A stretch of 12,913 nt of DNA, from positions 1 through 12,913 of the forward strand of contig CAYRFV010000158.1 of assembly GCA_964423545.1 (NCBI GenBank). Reading direction: 5' to 3'. Position 1 is the stretch's first letter. The number at the start of each line of letters is the position of its first letter. The position numbers and the translations under genes were made by a program. Below are positions 6,355-12,913 of this stretch, piece after piece. Origin of the DNA: JALOOE01 sp964423545. Its GTDB lineage: Bacteria; Chloroflexota; Anaerolineae; CG2-30-64-16. A model generated the notes under the pieces. It was not told where the DNA came from, made no database searches, and saw only the letters and a program-made list of their open reading frames with translations.

Positions 6355-7818
6355 TCAGGCACCTTGCGCGTCGGCCACGGGCAGAGCATCATCCGCCATC
6401 ATCAGGTGCACGCCTGCAGTGCGGAACGTCCTGGGAAGCGCCAGGATCGCCGGGTTCCGCCCCGTGTAGCGTTCGGCATCCTTGAGGGCTTCGGCAAACG
6501 TCGCGCGCGTTTTCATCCCCATGGCGCGTGCGTAGCCGGGGGCATAGGCGCCGACAATGTAGACGGCCGCCGTGTGCATCTCGGCGATGTGGCCGCACGA
6601 GATCATCGAGAAGGCGTGGTAGGGGTGGTAGCCGTAGCTGTACCGGTACCTGGCGACATACTCCGGCTTATTGGCGAAGTACTCGCCGTATTTCGCCAGG
6701 TCAGGCAGGACGTTGTGGTAGTCTCCCTGGAACAGTTCGAAGAGCTCCCGATAGGAGGGAAACTCCTCGTCGTGGAAGTAGCCGTTGCAGATCGATGAGC
6801 AGATCACTACGCAGTTGTCGCGCAGAATCCGCTTGTGGCGGATGATCTGCGCGGCGATGGCCTGCAGCATCAGGATCGGATTGGTGCCGTGTCCGTTGCC
6901 GTAGTGGAAGTTCTGCGGCATGCCGAACATCAGGATGTCGTACTTCCGTTTGGCCCAGGGGACGCAAGTGCGCCGGTCGGCCATCTCCCAGGCGCGCGGC
7001 TGGATCGCCGCGCCGTAGCCGGAGAAGATGGCGATCTGGCGGGCGCTGGTGTCGAGCACTGCGTCGCACAGGAAGAGCTTCCGGCCCATAGCCGTTTCCA
7101 TGTGCTGGCCGATGGCGTTCATGCGCCGGCGCATCCCGCTGTGGGGGGTGACGGGCGTGAAGTCGGCCCCGTGCATCACCGCGGGGATGTGGTGCGAAGC
7201 GATGGACTTCCAGTGCGTCAGCCCGGTGGAGACCATTTTGTAACCGCCCGAATAGCCGCCATACGGATTGCCCAGGACGTGGCCCACGAGAATCGACAGA
7301 TCGGACTCGAACACCTTCCGATTCAGGATCACGCGGTCGCCCAGCTCATCGTAGCCCAGATCGACCAGGTTGTCCCAATCCTCCGAATCGTGGTTCACGA
7401 TCTGATGCGTGGGCATGAACTCGTCATAGACCCGGTCGCCCAGGAGCGCACGGATCTCCGCATCGGTGTTCTTGCGGTGCAGGCCGTTCGAGCAGATCAA
7501 TTGGATGTCCCGCTTGTGGACGCCCGCCTTGAGGCACTCCTCGATCAGGATCGGGATCGCAGTCTTGCGATGTGAGGTGGGCTGGAACCCGCCCTTGACG
7601 CGATCCGGGAAGCTGACGGTGACCCGAGCGCCCGGTCCGACGAGTTGGGCGATGGGCGGCATGCCCACCGGATTGAGGATGGATTCCCGCGTGGCAGCCG
7701 CGACATCGGGAAGGAAGGGTGGGTCGGGGACAGTTTCGCCGGGGATGAATAGATCGGCCGAGTCGGGCAGCTCCGCTGCGAGACGCCCTTCGCCATATTC
7801 CAATTCCACTGCTTTCAT
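6355..7818 (-). CDS. LarA-like (lactate racemase superfamily, DUF2088) nickel-pincer hydroxy-acid racemase/epimerase homologue
   Basis: This 487-residue protein is longer than the ~424 of Lactobacillus LarA. The family uses a nickel-pincer cofactor (NPN) to racemise or epimerise 2-hydroxy acids. Aligned to LarA from memory, H114 in SNGLHR (110-115) matches catalytic H108; K194 in SGGYK matches K184, which tethers the cofactor; and H210 matches nickel ligand H200. The second catalytic base, H174, falls on N184 (GHVLGNPYGGYSGGYK, 179-194), with an off-register His at 180. PDR at 71-73 corresponds to the DHTR region. The ATG at 7818 lies six bases after the TIM-like stop and has only a weak ribosome site, so translation is probably coupled. 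The cofactor genes larB, larC and larE are not in the window. The likely role is stereochemical change at a hydroxy-acid carbon; the substrate is unknown. Confidence 0.87.
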   Translation of the reverse strand: MKAVELEYGEGRLAAELPDSADLFIPGETVPDPPFLPDVAAATRESILNPVGMPPIAQLVGPGARVTVSFPDRVKGGFQPTSHRKTAIPILIEECLKAGVHKRDIQLICSNGLHRKNTDAEIRALLGDRVYDEFMPTHQIVNHDSEDWDNLVDLGYDELGDRVILNRKVFESDLSILVGHVLGNPYGGYSGGYKMVSTGLTHWKSIASHHIPAVMHGADFTPVTPHSGMRRRMNAIGQHMETAMGRKLFLCDAVLDTSARQIAIFSGYGAAIQPRAWEMADRRTCVPWAKRKYDILMFGMPQNFHYGNGHGTNPILMLQAIAAQIIRHKRILRDNCVVICSSICNGYFHDEEFPSYRELFELFQGDYHNVLPDLAKYGEYFANKPEYVARYRYSYGYHPYHAFSMISCGHIAEMHTAAVYIVGAYAPGYARAMGMKTRATFAEALKDAERYTGRNPAILALPRTFRTAGVHLMMADDALPVADAQGA

Positions 7819-7824
7819 GGTCGA

Positions 7825-8757
7825 TCAGCGCCCCATATATTTCGCGACGATGGCCGCAAGCTCATCCACGCTGAAGCCGATCTCACCGGTGAAGCGCGTC
7901 AGCGCGACCAGCCCGCCGTCAATCGTCTCGATGCCGGCGATCATCGCCGCGTTTTCCTCCTTGAGCCCGCCGCCGTACACCACAGCGATCTGTGCGCCAA
8001 ACTCTGCCTGGACCACCTGCTTGATGACGGCCGAGACGAACGCAATGTACTCCCGGTCGGGCGGCGTCTTGCCGGGACCGATGGCCCAGATCGGCTCGTA
8101 GCCGATCACGATGCGCCCGGCCGCGACGGGTTCACCCAGACCCCGCAGCCCGCCAAGCAGCTGTCCGGCCAGCACGCGCTCGATGCGCGGCTGCTGCTCT
8201 TCGAACGCACCGTCTCCGCGCTCCTCGGCCGATTCGCCGACGCAGACCAAGGCCTTCAGCCCCGCCTGGAGTGCGCAGGCCGCCTCGTCGCGGATGAGCC
8301 GGTCGATGGCCGCAGCCGCCTGCGCGGCCTTCATGCCTCCGCCGGCGATCTCGGGGTCGAAGGCCGTCATGACCTGGTGCTTGGCGCGGCGCTCCTCCGA
8401 GTGGCCGATGATGGCCCACGTGCTGCCGAGATTGGCCGCAGCCGTCGCCGGTGCGCTCGCGGTGAACGCACCGAAGTTCCGGCCCGGCCGCACGTCGTCC
8501 CAATGGACCCCCTGGCAGCCGACTGACAGGCCACGCACGGCGCCGGCGGGGTTGCTTCTCAGCGTGCGCACCGCGGTCGGAACCAGGCCTTCGGGCAGCA
8601 GATAGGTGAGGGACACGCCGTCCAGCGCGCCCAGCCCTAACTCGACCGACCGGCCCACAACCGACTCGATCCACGCCAGCGGTTCATCCACCGGACAGAC
8701 CCCGCCCAATCTGCGCGGGACATCGAACCGCTTGAGGTTGACGAAGAGTTGTTTCAT
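7825..8757 (-). CDS. Divergent triosephosphate-isomerase-like enzyme
   Basis: This 310-residue TIM-barrel protein is longer than the usual ~250. It keeps the TIM catalytic residues: N7 and K9 in FVNLKRF, H119 in IIGHSEERR (117-124, one residue longer than GHSERR), and E221 in YEPIWAIGPGKTP (220-232) with the loop-6 lid. The phosphate grip is changed. YGGSV is YGGGL (261-265), and the region VGGASL near the end is VALTRF (284-289), which removes the paired glycines and brings in R288. This points to an isomerase for a triose- or tetrose-like substrate without a normal phosphate, or for a different phosphorylated sugar. Starts at 8781 (GTG), 8769 (ATG) and 8757 (ATG) are all possible. I prefer 8757 because it puts the first beta strand directly after Met, with AGGATGG upstream. 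It follows the permease gene with almost no gap. Confidence 0.83.
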   Translation of the reverse strand: MKQLFVNLKRFDVPRRLGGVCPVDEPLAWIESVVGRSVELGLGALDGVSLTYLLPEGLVPTAVRTLRSNPAGAVRGLSVGCQGVHWDDVRPGRNFGAFTASAPATAAANLGSTWAIIGHSEERRAKHQVMTAFDPEIAGGGMKAAQAAAAIDRLIRDEAACALQAGLKALVCVGESAEERGDGAFEEQQPRIERVLAGQLLGGLRGLGEPVAAGRIVIGYEPIWAIGPGKTPPDREYIAFVSAVIKQVVQAEFGAQIAVVYGGGLKEENAAMIAGIETIDGGLVALTRFTGEIGFSVDELAAIVAKYMGR

Positions 8758-8770
8758 GGCTCTCGCCATC

Positions 8771-9649
8771 CTATCGTCCACCGAAACCTGTCATGGCGAT
8801 GCCCTGAACGAAGTAGCGCTGCGCGACCACAAACAGGGCGACCACCGGGATGAGCATGATGGTGGCGGCGGCAAAGACGAGCTCCCAATTGGCGGCATTC
8901 GAGTTGTTCAGCGCCTGGATGCCGAGAGCCAACGTCCATTTGTCCATGCTGTTGATGTAGATCAGTGGCTCCATGAAGCTGTTATAGTGCTGCAGCAGGG
9001 CAAATACCGCCACCGTGGCGATAACCGGCTTGGACAGCGGAAGCAGGATCGAGGTCAGAATGCGAACCCTGCCCGCACCGTCGATCAATGCGGCCTCCTC
9101 GAGCTCCATCGGCAGGGCGCGGAAGAACTGGACGATGAGGAAGACGTAGAGCGCCGTGCCTGCCATACTGTAAGGCACGATCAGCGGCAGCCACGTGTCG
9201 ATCCAGCCGAGCTGCTTGAAGATGACAAAGCGCGGCACGAGTGTGACGACTTCGGGCAGCATCATGGTCGCCAGAAGTAGCGCGAAGAACAGGTTTCGGC
9301 CCGGCCAGCGCAAGCGAGCGAAAGAATAGGCCACCATCACCGATGAGACCACGGTGCCGAGCACCGCCAGCCCGACCACGATCATGGTATTGGTGGCAAA
9401 GCGGCCGAGAGGGATGGCGTTGAACGCGTCGACGTAGTTGCGCCACTGCGGCGTCTTCGGGATCCAGGTGATCGGATGCGAGAAGATCTCGGTGGAGGCC
9501 TTGAGCGACGCAGAGATCATCCATAGGGTGGGCACCAGGAACGAGATGAGCAGCAGTGTCAGGATCACCTGAAGGGTCACCAACCAGACCCTCTGCCGAT
9601 ATTGCGCCTGGTCCGGCTGATAGCTAGCGGGGCGCGTGGCGGTGGTCAT
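8771..9649 (-). CDS. ABC sugar transporter permease, MalG-like (CUT1, MalFG family)
   Basis: This 292-residue inner-membrane protein has about six transmembrane segments. The first spans about residues 22-46, and others lie near 88-110, 119-140, 155-175, 208-228 and 262-284. The cytoplasmic EAA loop that contacts the ATPase is clear: LEEAALIDGAGRVRILTSI (183-201). The C terminus ends FVQGIAMTGFGGR, close to the common VxGLTxGAVKG ending of MalG-like permeases. The ATG at 9649 has AGGAGG five bases upstream and lies nine bases after the MalF-like gene. It should form a heterodimer with the neighbouring permease and import a sugar-like solute delivered by the binding lipoprotein. No ATPase gene is nearby, so a shared MsmX/UgpC-type ATPase encoded elsewhere is probably used. 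Confidence 0.95.
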   Translation of the reverse strand: MTTATRPASYQPDQAQYRQRVWLVTLQVILTLLLISFLVPTLWMISASLKASTEIFSHPITWIPKTPQWRNYVDAFNAIPLGRFATNTMIVVGLAVLGTVVSSVMVAYSFARLRWPGRNLFFALLLATMMLPEVVTLVPRFVIFKQLGWIDTWLPLIVPYSMAGTALYVFLIVQFFRALPMELEEAALIDGAGRVRILTSILLPLSKPVIATVAVFALLQHYNSFMEPLIYINSMDKWTLALGIQALNNSNAANWELVFAAATIMLIPVVALFVVAQRYFVQGIAMTGFGGR

Positions 9650-9658
9650 GGCATCCTC

Positions 9659-10606
9659 CTAGGCCTCATAGTACACCCAACGCTGGGAGAGATAGAACTG
9701 CGCAATGGTGAAGCCGACGATGATCACGAAGAACTCCCAGGCCAGGGCCGCCGCGTAGCCCATGTTGAAGAACTGGAAGCCTTGCTGCCAGATGTTCAGT
9801 ACGGTGAAGAGGGTGGCGTTTTCCGGTCCGCCATCGGTCATGATCTTCGCCGGGATGAACATGGCGAACGAGTTGATGATGGCGATGACCATGTTGTAGA
9901 AGATCAGTGGGGTCATCAGCGGGATGGTGATGTTGCGAAGCCGGCGCCATGTCCCCGCACCGTCGATGCTTGCTGCCTCGTACAGGGTCTGCGGGATGTT
10001 GCCGAGACCGGCGATAAAGATCACCATCTGGCGGCCGACCATCCAGAATGACATAATAATGAAAGCGGGCTTCGCAAGGGCGGGATCGAACAACCATTTT
10101 TGCGCCGGAACGCCAAACCAGCGCAGCACTTCGTTGAGGATGCCGAATTCCGGGTGGAAGACGCGCTGCCAGACCACAGCGCTGGCAACCAAGGGCACGA
10201 TGATCGGCATGTAGAAGCCGGCCCGGTAGATGTCGCGTGCGCGCAGCGGTTGGGTCAGCGCCAGCGCCAGTGAAAAGGAAATCACCAGTTGGATCGGCAC
10301 GGCGATGATGGTGTAGTAGGCACTGTTCAGCAGGCTGAGATTGGCGCGCGGGTCGGCCACCATCTTTGTGAAGTTCGCCATGCCGATGAACCGCGGCGCC
10401 GTCAGCATGTCCCATCTGTTGAACGAGAGCCAGACGGAGTAGATCATCGGAAAAGCAATGAACGCCACAAAGCCGATGATGAAGGGCGCGGCGAAGAAGT
10501 AGCCCGCCAGCCATTCACGCAAGGTCAGACGACTGGGCAGCTTGAGCCGATGGGCCGGTCTCGCAGACGGCAGTGCACCGTCTGCGGCGGTTGTTTTCGC
10601 AACCAT
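9659..10606 (-). CDS. ABC sugar transporter permease, MalF-like (CUT1, MalFG family)
   Basis: This 315-residue inner-membrane protein starts with a basic cytoplasmic N terminus (LPSRLTLREW, 23-32), followed by about six transmembrane segments beginning near residue 33. The EAA loop is LYEAASIDGAGTWRRLRNIT (208-227), and SIDGAGTWRRFRxITxP-type sequence is typical of MalF-like permeases. The periplasm-facing segment before the loop (VVWQRVFHPEFGILN, 144-158) matches the conserved W-x-x-x-[FY]-x-x-x-x-G-x-x-N pattern of CUT1 permeases. The ATG at 10606 has GGAGG six bases upstream. It is separated from the binding-protein gene by 115 bases that hold a hairpin, and from the second permease by nine bases, so the two permeases are one translational unit. 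Confidence 0.95.
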   Translation of the reverse strand: MVAKTTAADGALPSARPAHRLKLPSRLTLREWLAGYFFAAPFIIGFVAFIAFPMIYSVWLSFNRWDMLTAPRFIGMANFTKMVADPRANLSLLNSAYYTIIAVPIQLVISFSLALALTQPLRARDIYRAGFYMPIIVPLVASAVVWQRVFHPEFGILNEVLRWFGVPAQKWLFDPALAKPAFIIMSFWMVGRQMVIFIAGLGNIPQTLYEAASIDGAGTWRRLRNITIPLMTPLIFYNMVIAIINSFAMFIPAKIMTDGGPENATLFTVLNIWQQGFQFFNMGYAAALAWEFFVIIVGFTIAQFYLSQRWVYYEA

Positions 10607-10623
10607 GCCACACCTCCGACTGA

Positions 10624-10709
10624 TGTGCGATGCGTGATGCGTGAGTCACCGGCAACCGGCCTCTCACGCACCACGCGTCACTCGTGATGCATCGCGCGTC
10701 ACGCCACAG
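10624..10709 (-). repeat. Heptad repeats and a stem-loop between the binding-protein and permease genes
   Basis: TGCGTGA occurs twice in tandem (10631-10637 and 10638-10644), with a degenerate copy just before it (TGTGCGA, 10624-10630), and TCACGCA (10664-10670) is its reverse complement. TGCGTGAG (10638-10645) and CTCACGCA (10663-10670) form a perfect 8-bp stem. Inside, CCGG (10649-10652) pairs with CCGG (10656-10659) around a CAA loop. A GATGCATC palindrome lies at 10686-10693. This looks like a small palindromic repeat element. Placed after a binding-protein gene and before its permeases, such a hairpin often stabilises the upstream mRNA and lowers downstream expression. No T-run follows, so full termination is unlikely. 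Confidence 0.55.
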
Positions 10710-10721
10710 GGAGTTGCCGCG

Positions 10722-12173
10722 TTACTTCTGCGACGCCCAATACTCATCCAGCATCTTGTTGAGCGCCTCATCGACCTTCGGCAACACCTCGGTCGCCTTG
10801 GACTTGCCGGCGATCAACGGATCCCAACCAACGGGCTTCACGACTTCGCTCCACATCTTGCTGCGAGGGATGCCGCTGACCACGTCGATCTGGCCCTTAG
10901 TGAAGGCGTCCAGGAAGGCCTGGCCGTTGGCTACGCCGTGAGCCTCCTTGATGCGCGGGATCCAAGACTCCTTGACGAGCTTCGCGGTGTTGGGGATGCG
11001 ACCGCTGATCTCCGAGTAGGTCCGGTTGCCTTCTTCGCCCGCCATGTAGGCCACGAAATCCCAGGCCGGATCGGAGCTTCTGCTGGTCTTGGGCAGCGCG
11101 ACGCCTTCGGACCAGCCGCGGTGTGTCCGATTTGCATCTTTGAACTGCGGCATCAGCACCACATCGAACTCCACAGCCTTCTTGTCCTCGCGAAGTTTGG
11201 GGCTGTTGAGTTGACCGAGGAACCAGGGGCCCTCATACTTCATGGCGCAGTTGCCGGTTTGGATGGTGTTGGCGCCGCCGGATTGATCCGCAGGCGTCGG
11301 CGCGACCTTGAGCGTGTTGTACACGTCCGAGGCCACAACCTGCACCATGTTCGCCACATCGGCCTGGCTGAATGTCGCTTTCTTGGGATCAACAATGTTG
11401 TCGAACTCGCGCTTACCGGTGCTGACGATCCAACCGATGTCGCGGAACCAACTGCCGTTTGCCTGATAGCCAAACATCTTGTTGGCGCCGTCGGTCTTCG
11501 TTAGTTTCTTGGCGATCTCCAGAAACTGATCGAAAGTCCAGTCATCCTTCGGGAAGGCGATGCCGGCGTCCTGGAAAGGCTTCTTGGCGTAGAACATGAC
11601 CATCGTGGCCATTTGCAGCGGCGCCAGGTAGCGCTTGCCCTTGCGCTGGGTGCTGACCTCCACAGAACTGACGCCGTCGGGATACAGATTCATCAGGTTG
11701 GATTTCTTGATATAGTCATCCAGCGGCAACAGCAGGTTCTTGTCGGCATAGGTCTGCCATTCCCAGCCCTGGAATGACGAGACATCAGGCGGCGTGCCGC
11801 CTGCGATCATCGTCTGTAGCTTCGGGTAGAAGTTATTGCCGGGGTCGGCGATGTTGGTTACCTTGACGGTCACGTTGGGGTTCTTGGCCATGTAGTCTTT
11901 GGACAGCTTGTCCCAGGCCGGAATGTCGGCATTGTCGCCCCAGGCCAAGAAATCGATTGTGACCGCAGCCTTGGCGGCGGGCGCTGCCGTGGGCGCAGCC
12001 GGGGCCTTGGTCGGTTCAGCCGCGGCCGGGGCTTTGGTTGGTTCGGCCTTCGGCGCGGCCGCGGGCGCTTGGGTTGGCGCCGCCTGCGGCGCGCACGCGG
12101 CGAGCGCGCCGGCCGCCACGCTGGAGCCGGCCAGCAACAGGAACTGCTTGCGGGAAAGTCTCTTGGGTGTCAT
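10722..12173 (-). CDS. Extracellular sugar-binding lipoprotein of the ABC importer (CUT1 solute-binding protein)
   Basis: This 483-residue lipoprotein captures the solute outside the membrane and passes it to the two permeases. The N terminus has a signal with SRKQFLLLAG (7-16), a possible Tat-like motif with Arg-Lys in place of Arg-Arg, and a lipobox LAAC with the lipidated Cys at 27. Residues about 28-70 are a low-complexity Ala/Pro/Thr/Lys/Glu linker, common in Chloroflexota binding proteins. The mature domain starts near VTIDFLAWG (71-79) and contains MIAGGTPPDVSSFQGWEW, typical of the extracellular solute-binding protein family 1. The ATG at 12173 has AAGGAG nine bases upstream. It is the first gene of the transport block, 115 bases after the isomerase-like gene. 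Ligand specificity cannot be read from the sequence. Confidence 0.95.
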   Translation of the reverse strand: MTPKRLSRKQFLLLAGSSVAAGALAACAPQAAPTQAPAAAPKAEPTKAPAAAEPTKAPAAPTAAPAAKAAVTIDFLAWGDNADIPAWDKLSKDYMAKNPNVTVKVTNIADPGNNFYPKLQTMIAGGTPPDVSSFQGWEWQTYADKNLLLPLDDYIKKSNLMNLYPDGVSSVEVSTQRKGKRYLAPLQMATMVMFYAKKPFQDAGIAFPKDDWTFDQFLEIAKKLTKTDGANKMFGYQANGSWFRDIGWIVSTGKREFDNIVDPKKATFSQADVANMVQVVASDVYNTLKVAPTPADQSGGANTIQTGNCAMKYEGPWFLGQLNSPKLREDKKAVEFDVVLMPQFKDANRTHRGWSEGVALPKTSRSSDPAWDFVAYMAGEEGNRTYSEISGRIPNTAKLVKESWIPRIKEAHGVANGQAFLDAFTKGQIDVVSGIPRSKMWSEVVKPVGWDPLIAGKSKATEVLPKVDEALNKMLDEYWASQK

Positions 12174-12210
12174 CGGATCTCACTCCTTGGGTTGATAGTG
12201 CGGATACCGG

Positions 12211-12234
12211 GTGCGCACAACGCTCAACGATCGT
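12211..12234. promoter_or_regulatory. Two short palindromes upstream of the binding-protein gene
   Basis: GTGCGCAC (12211-12218) and ACGATCGT (12227-12234) are perfect 8-base palindromes spaced eight bases apart in the 115-base gap before the binding-protein gene. They could be operator half-sites, but 8-base palindromes also arise by chance in GC-rich DNA, and no convincing promoter is seen beside them. Confidence 0.2.
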
Positions 12235-12288
12235 GTTTGTCCGACATGGGTTCGTCAGGCAGCTTCTCCTCCTCCCTGGCGGCGCATC

Positions 12289-12913
12289 CTACGCCAACCT
12301 CAGCACCGGTAAGTCCAGCAGCTTCGCCAGGGCCAGCAGCTCCGCCACGTAGTCGCCGTACGTCAACGCGATGTGGTGGTCCAGCCCTTGGTCCATAATC
12401 GTCGCCAACACCTCAGCAGCCGGCCGGTCGAAGCGCAGCACGCCCGATGTCCCGGTGAAGCTCATCGGCGCTCGGAGCACCTCGCCGGCCCCCACCACCA
12501 GCGTATAGTCGCCGCGCGCCTCTGTCAGCCGGGCGAGGGTCACCCGGCCGGGCTTCAGCGGGAACTCCATCAGCAGCGGCAGCTTGCGGTTGGAGTGGAT
12601 CGCACCGCGCGGCTGGAAGGACGGATCCGCCATCGAGAGGGGGGCTTGGCCGCAGTGCCACACCACGGCGCTGTCCCCCTCCAGGTCGAAGCCGACGACA
12701 TCGGTGCCGAATGCCTGCTCACCGCTGAACCATTGCAGCATGAGCTGCGTGATCGTGCCGTTGACGTCCGCCTCGCACGAGCAGGGGATCAGCTCGTCGG
12801 AGAGCAGTGACATCGCGGCGCACGCCGCGCAGCCCAGCTCCGTGAAGAACTCGGGCCAGCAGCGGATGGCGAGTCCGGAGAGCTCATGCTGCTGCGCCAT
12901 CTGCTTGAGGGTC
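12289..12913 (-). CDS. L-fucose/L-arabinose isomerase-family protein, C-terminal part only
   Basis: The frame is open to the right edge of the window, so the N terminus lies outside; 207 residues are visible. The Met at 12900-12898 is internal, not the start. Counting from that Met, CSCEADVNG (40-48) holds a likely metal ligand E43, and D67 follows 24 residues later, the same spacing as Glu337 and Asp361 in E. coli FucI. The His of DHHIALTYGDY (174-184) would be the third Mn ligand (His528 in FucI). CWPEF near the beginning and GDSAVVWHCG (75-84) are typical of the wider family. These enzymes convert aldoses to ketoses. Here it heads the visible cluster, consistent with the first step after import of an aldose. 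The fold and metal site are well supported; the sugar is not known. Confidence 0.85.
   Translation of the reverse strand, partial: TLKQMAQQHELSGLAIRCWPEFFTELGCAACAAMSLLSDELIPCSCEADVNGTITQLMLQWFSGEQAFGTDVVGFDLEGDSAVVWHCGQAPLSMADPSFQPRGAIHSNRKLPLLMEFPLKPGRVTLARLTEARGDYTLVVGAGEVLRAPMSFTGTSGVLRFDRPAAEVLATIMDQGLDHHIALTYGDYVAELLALAKLLDLPVLRLA

Noticed and set aside
4688..6469. A 593-codon open frame on the plus strand
   Set aside because: It lies opposite the URO-D-like gene, its translation shows no known family motif and is rich in Arg, Asp and Val, and long antisense frames are expected in GC-rich codon-biased DNA.
7819..7824. Possible separate promoter for the LarA-like gene
   Set aside because: Only six bases separate it from the TIM-like stop codon, so translational coupling in one transcript is far more likely.
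12174..12215. Possible sigma70-like promoter (TTGTGC, 17 bases, TATCAA) before the binding-protein gene
   Set aside because: Only 3 of 6 and 4 of 6 positions match consensus, and the implied transcript start would fall in or next to the ribosome-binding site.

Overview
All genes lie on the minus strand. The window is GC-rich (roughly 60-65% by eye) and densely packed, with no gene-free stretch over about 300 bases. The host is most plausibly a Chloroflexota bacterium (Anaerolineae or Caldilineae type) or a similar GC-rich environmental lineage. The clue is the substrate-binding lipoprotein, whose Ala/Pro/Thr/Lys-rich linker follows the lipobox Cys. Codon use is uniform, no mobile element is seen, and the taxonomic call is an inference. 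No tRNA, rRNA, CRISPR array or transcription regulator is visible.

In transcription order (right to left) the layout is: a 5'-truncated L-fucose/L-arabinose isomerase-family gene (12913-12289); a CUT1-type ABC importer made of a binding lipoprotein and two permeases but no ATPase (12173-8771); a divergent triosephosphate-isomerase-like enzyme (8757-7825); a LarA/lactate-racemase-family protein (7818-6355); a URO-D-like protein fused to a C-terminal beta-sandwich-like domain (6280-4631); a Gfo/Idh/MocA oxidoreductase (4613-3618); a transaldolase/FSA-type protein (3577-2915); a possible weak terminator and a 186-base gap; a sugar-phosphate isomerase/epimerase-type TIM barrel (2728-1964); a hairpin; a two-gene UxaA-type lyase made of a small SAF subunit and a large subunit with ATGA coupling (1846-375); and the first 94 codons of a YeiH-type (putative sulfite/sulfate exporter) membrane protein running off the left edge (283-1).

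The set reads as an import-and-catabolism locus for a sugar or sugar acid. The split UxaA lyase resembles sulfolactate sulfo-lyase SuyA/SuyB and sits next to a YeiH-type exporter. The transaldolase carries Trp where FSA has its phosphate-binding Arg, and the TIM-like enzyme has lost the usual phosphate-gripping Gly-Gly and Ser. Together these suggest that the substrate could be a sulfonated sugar such as sulfoquinovose, with pyruvate and sulfite as end products and the LarA homologue possibly adjusting hydroxy-acid stereochemistry. This is a hypothesis. The main alternative is ordinary hexuronate, aldonate or deoxysugar catabolism. Four hairpin or inverted-repeat structures in the intergenic gaps may shape differential expression along the cluster.
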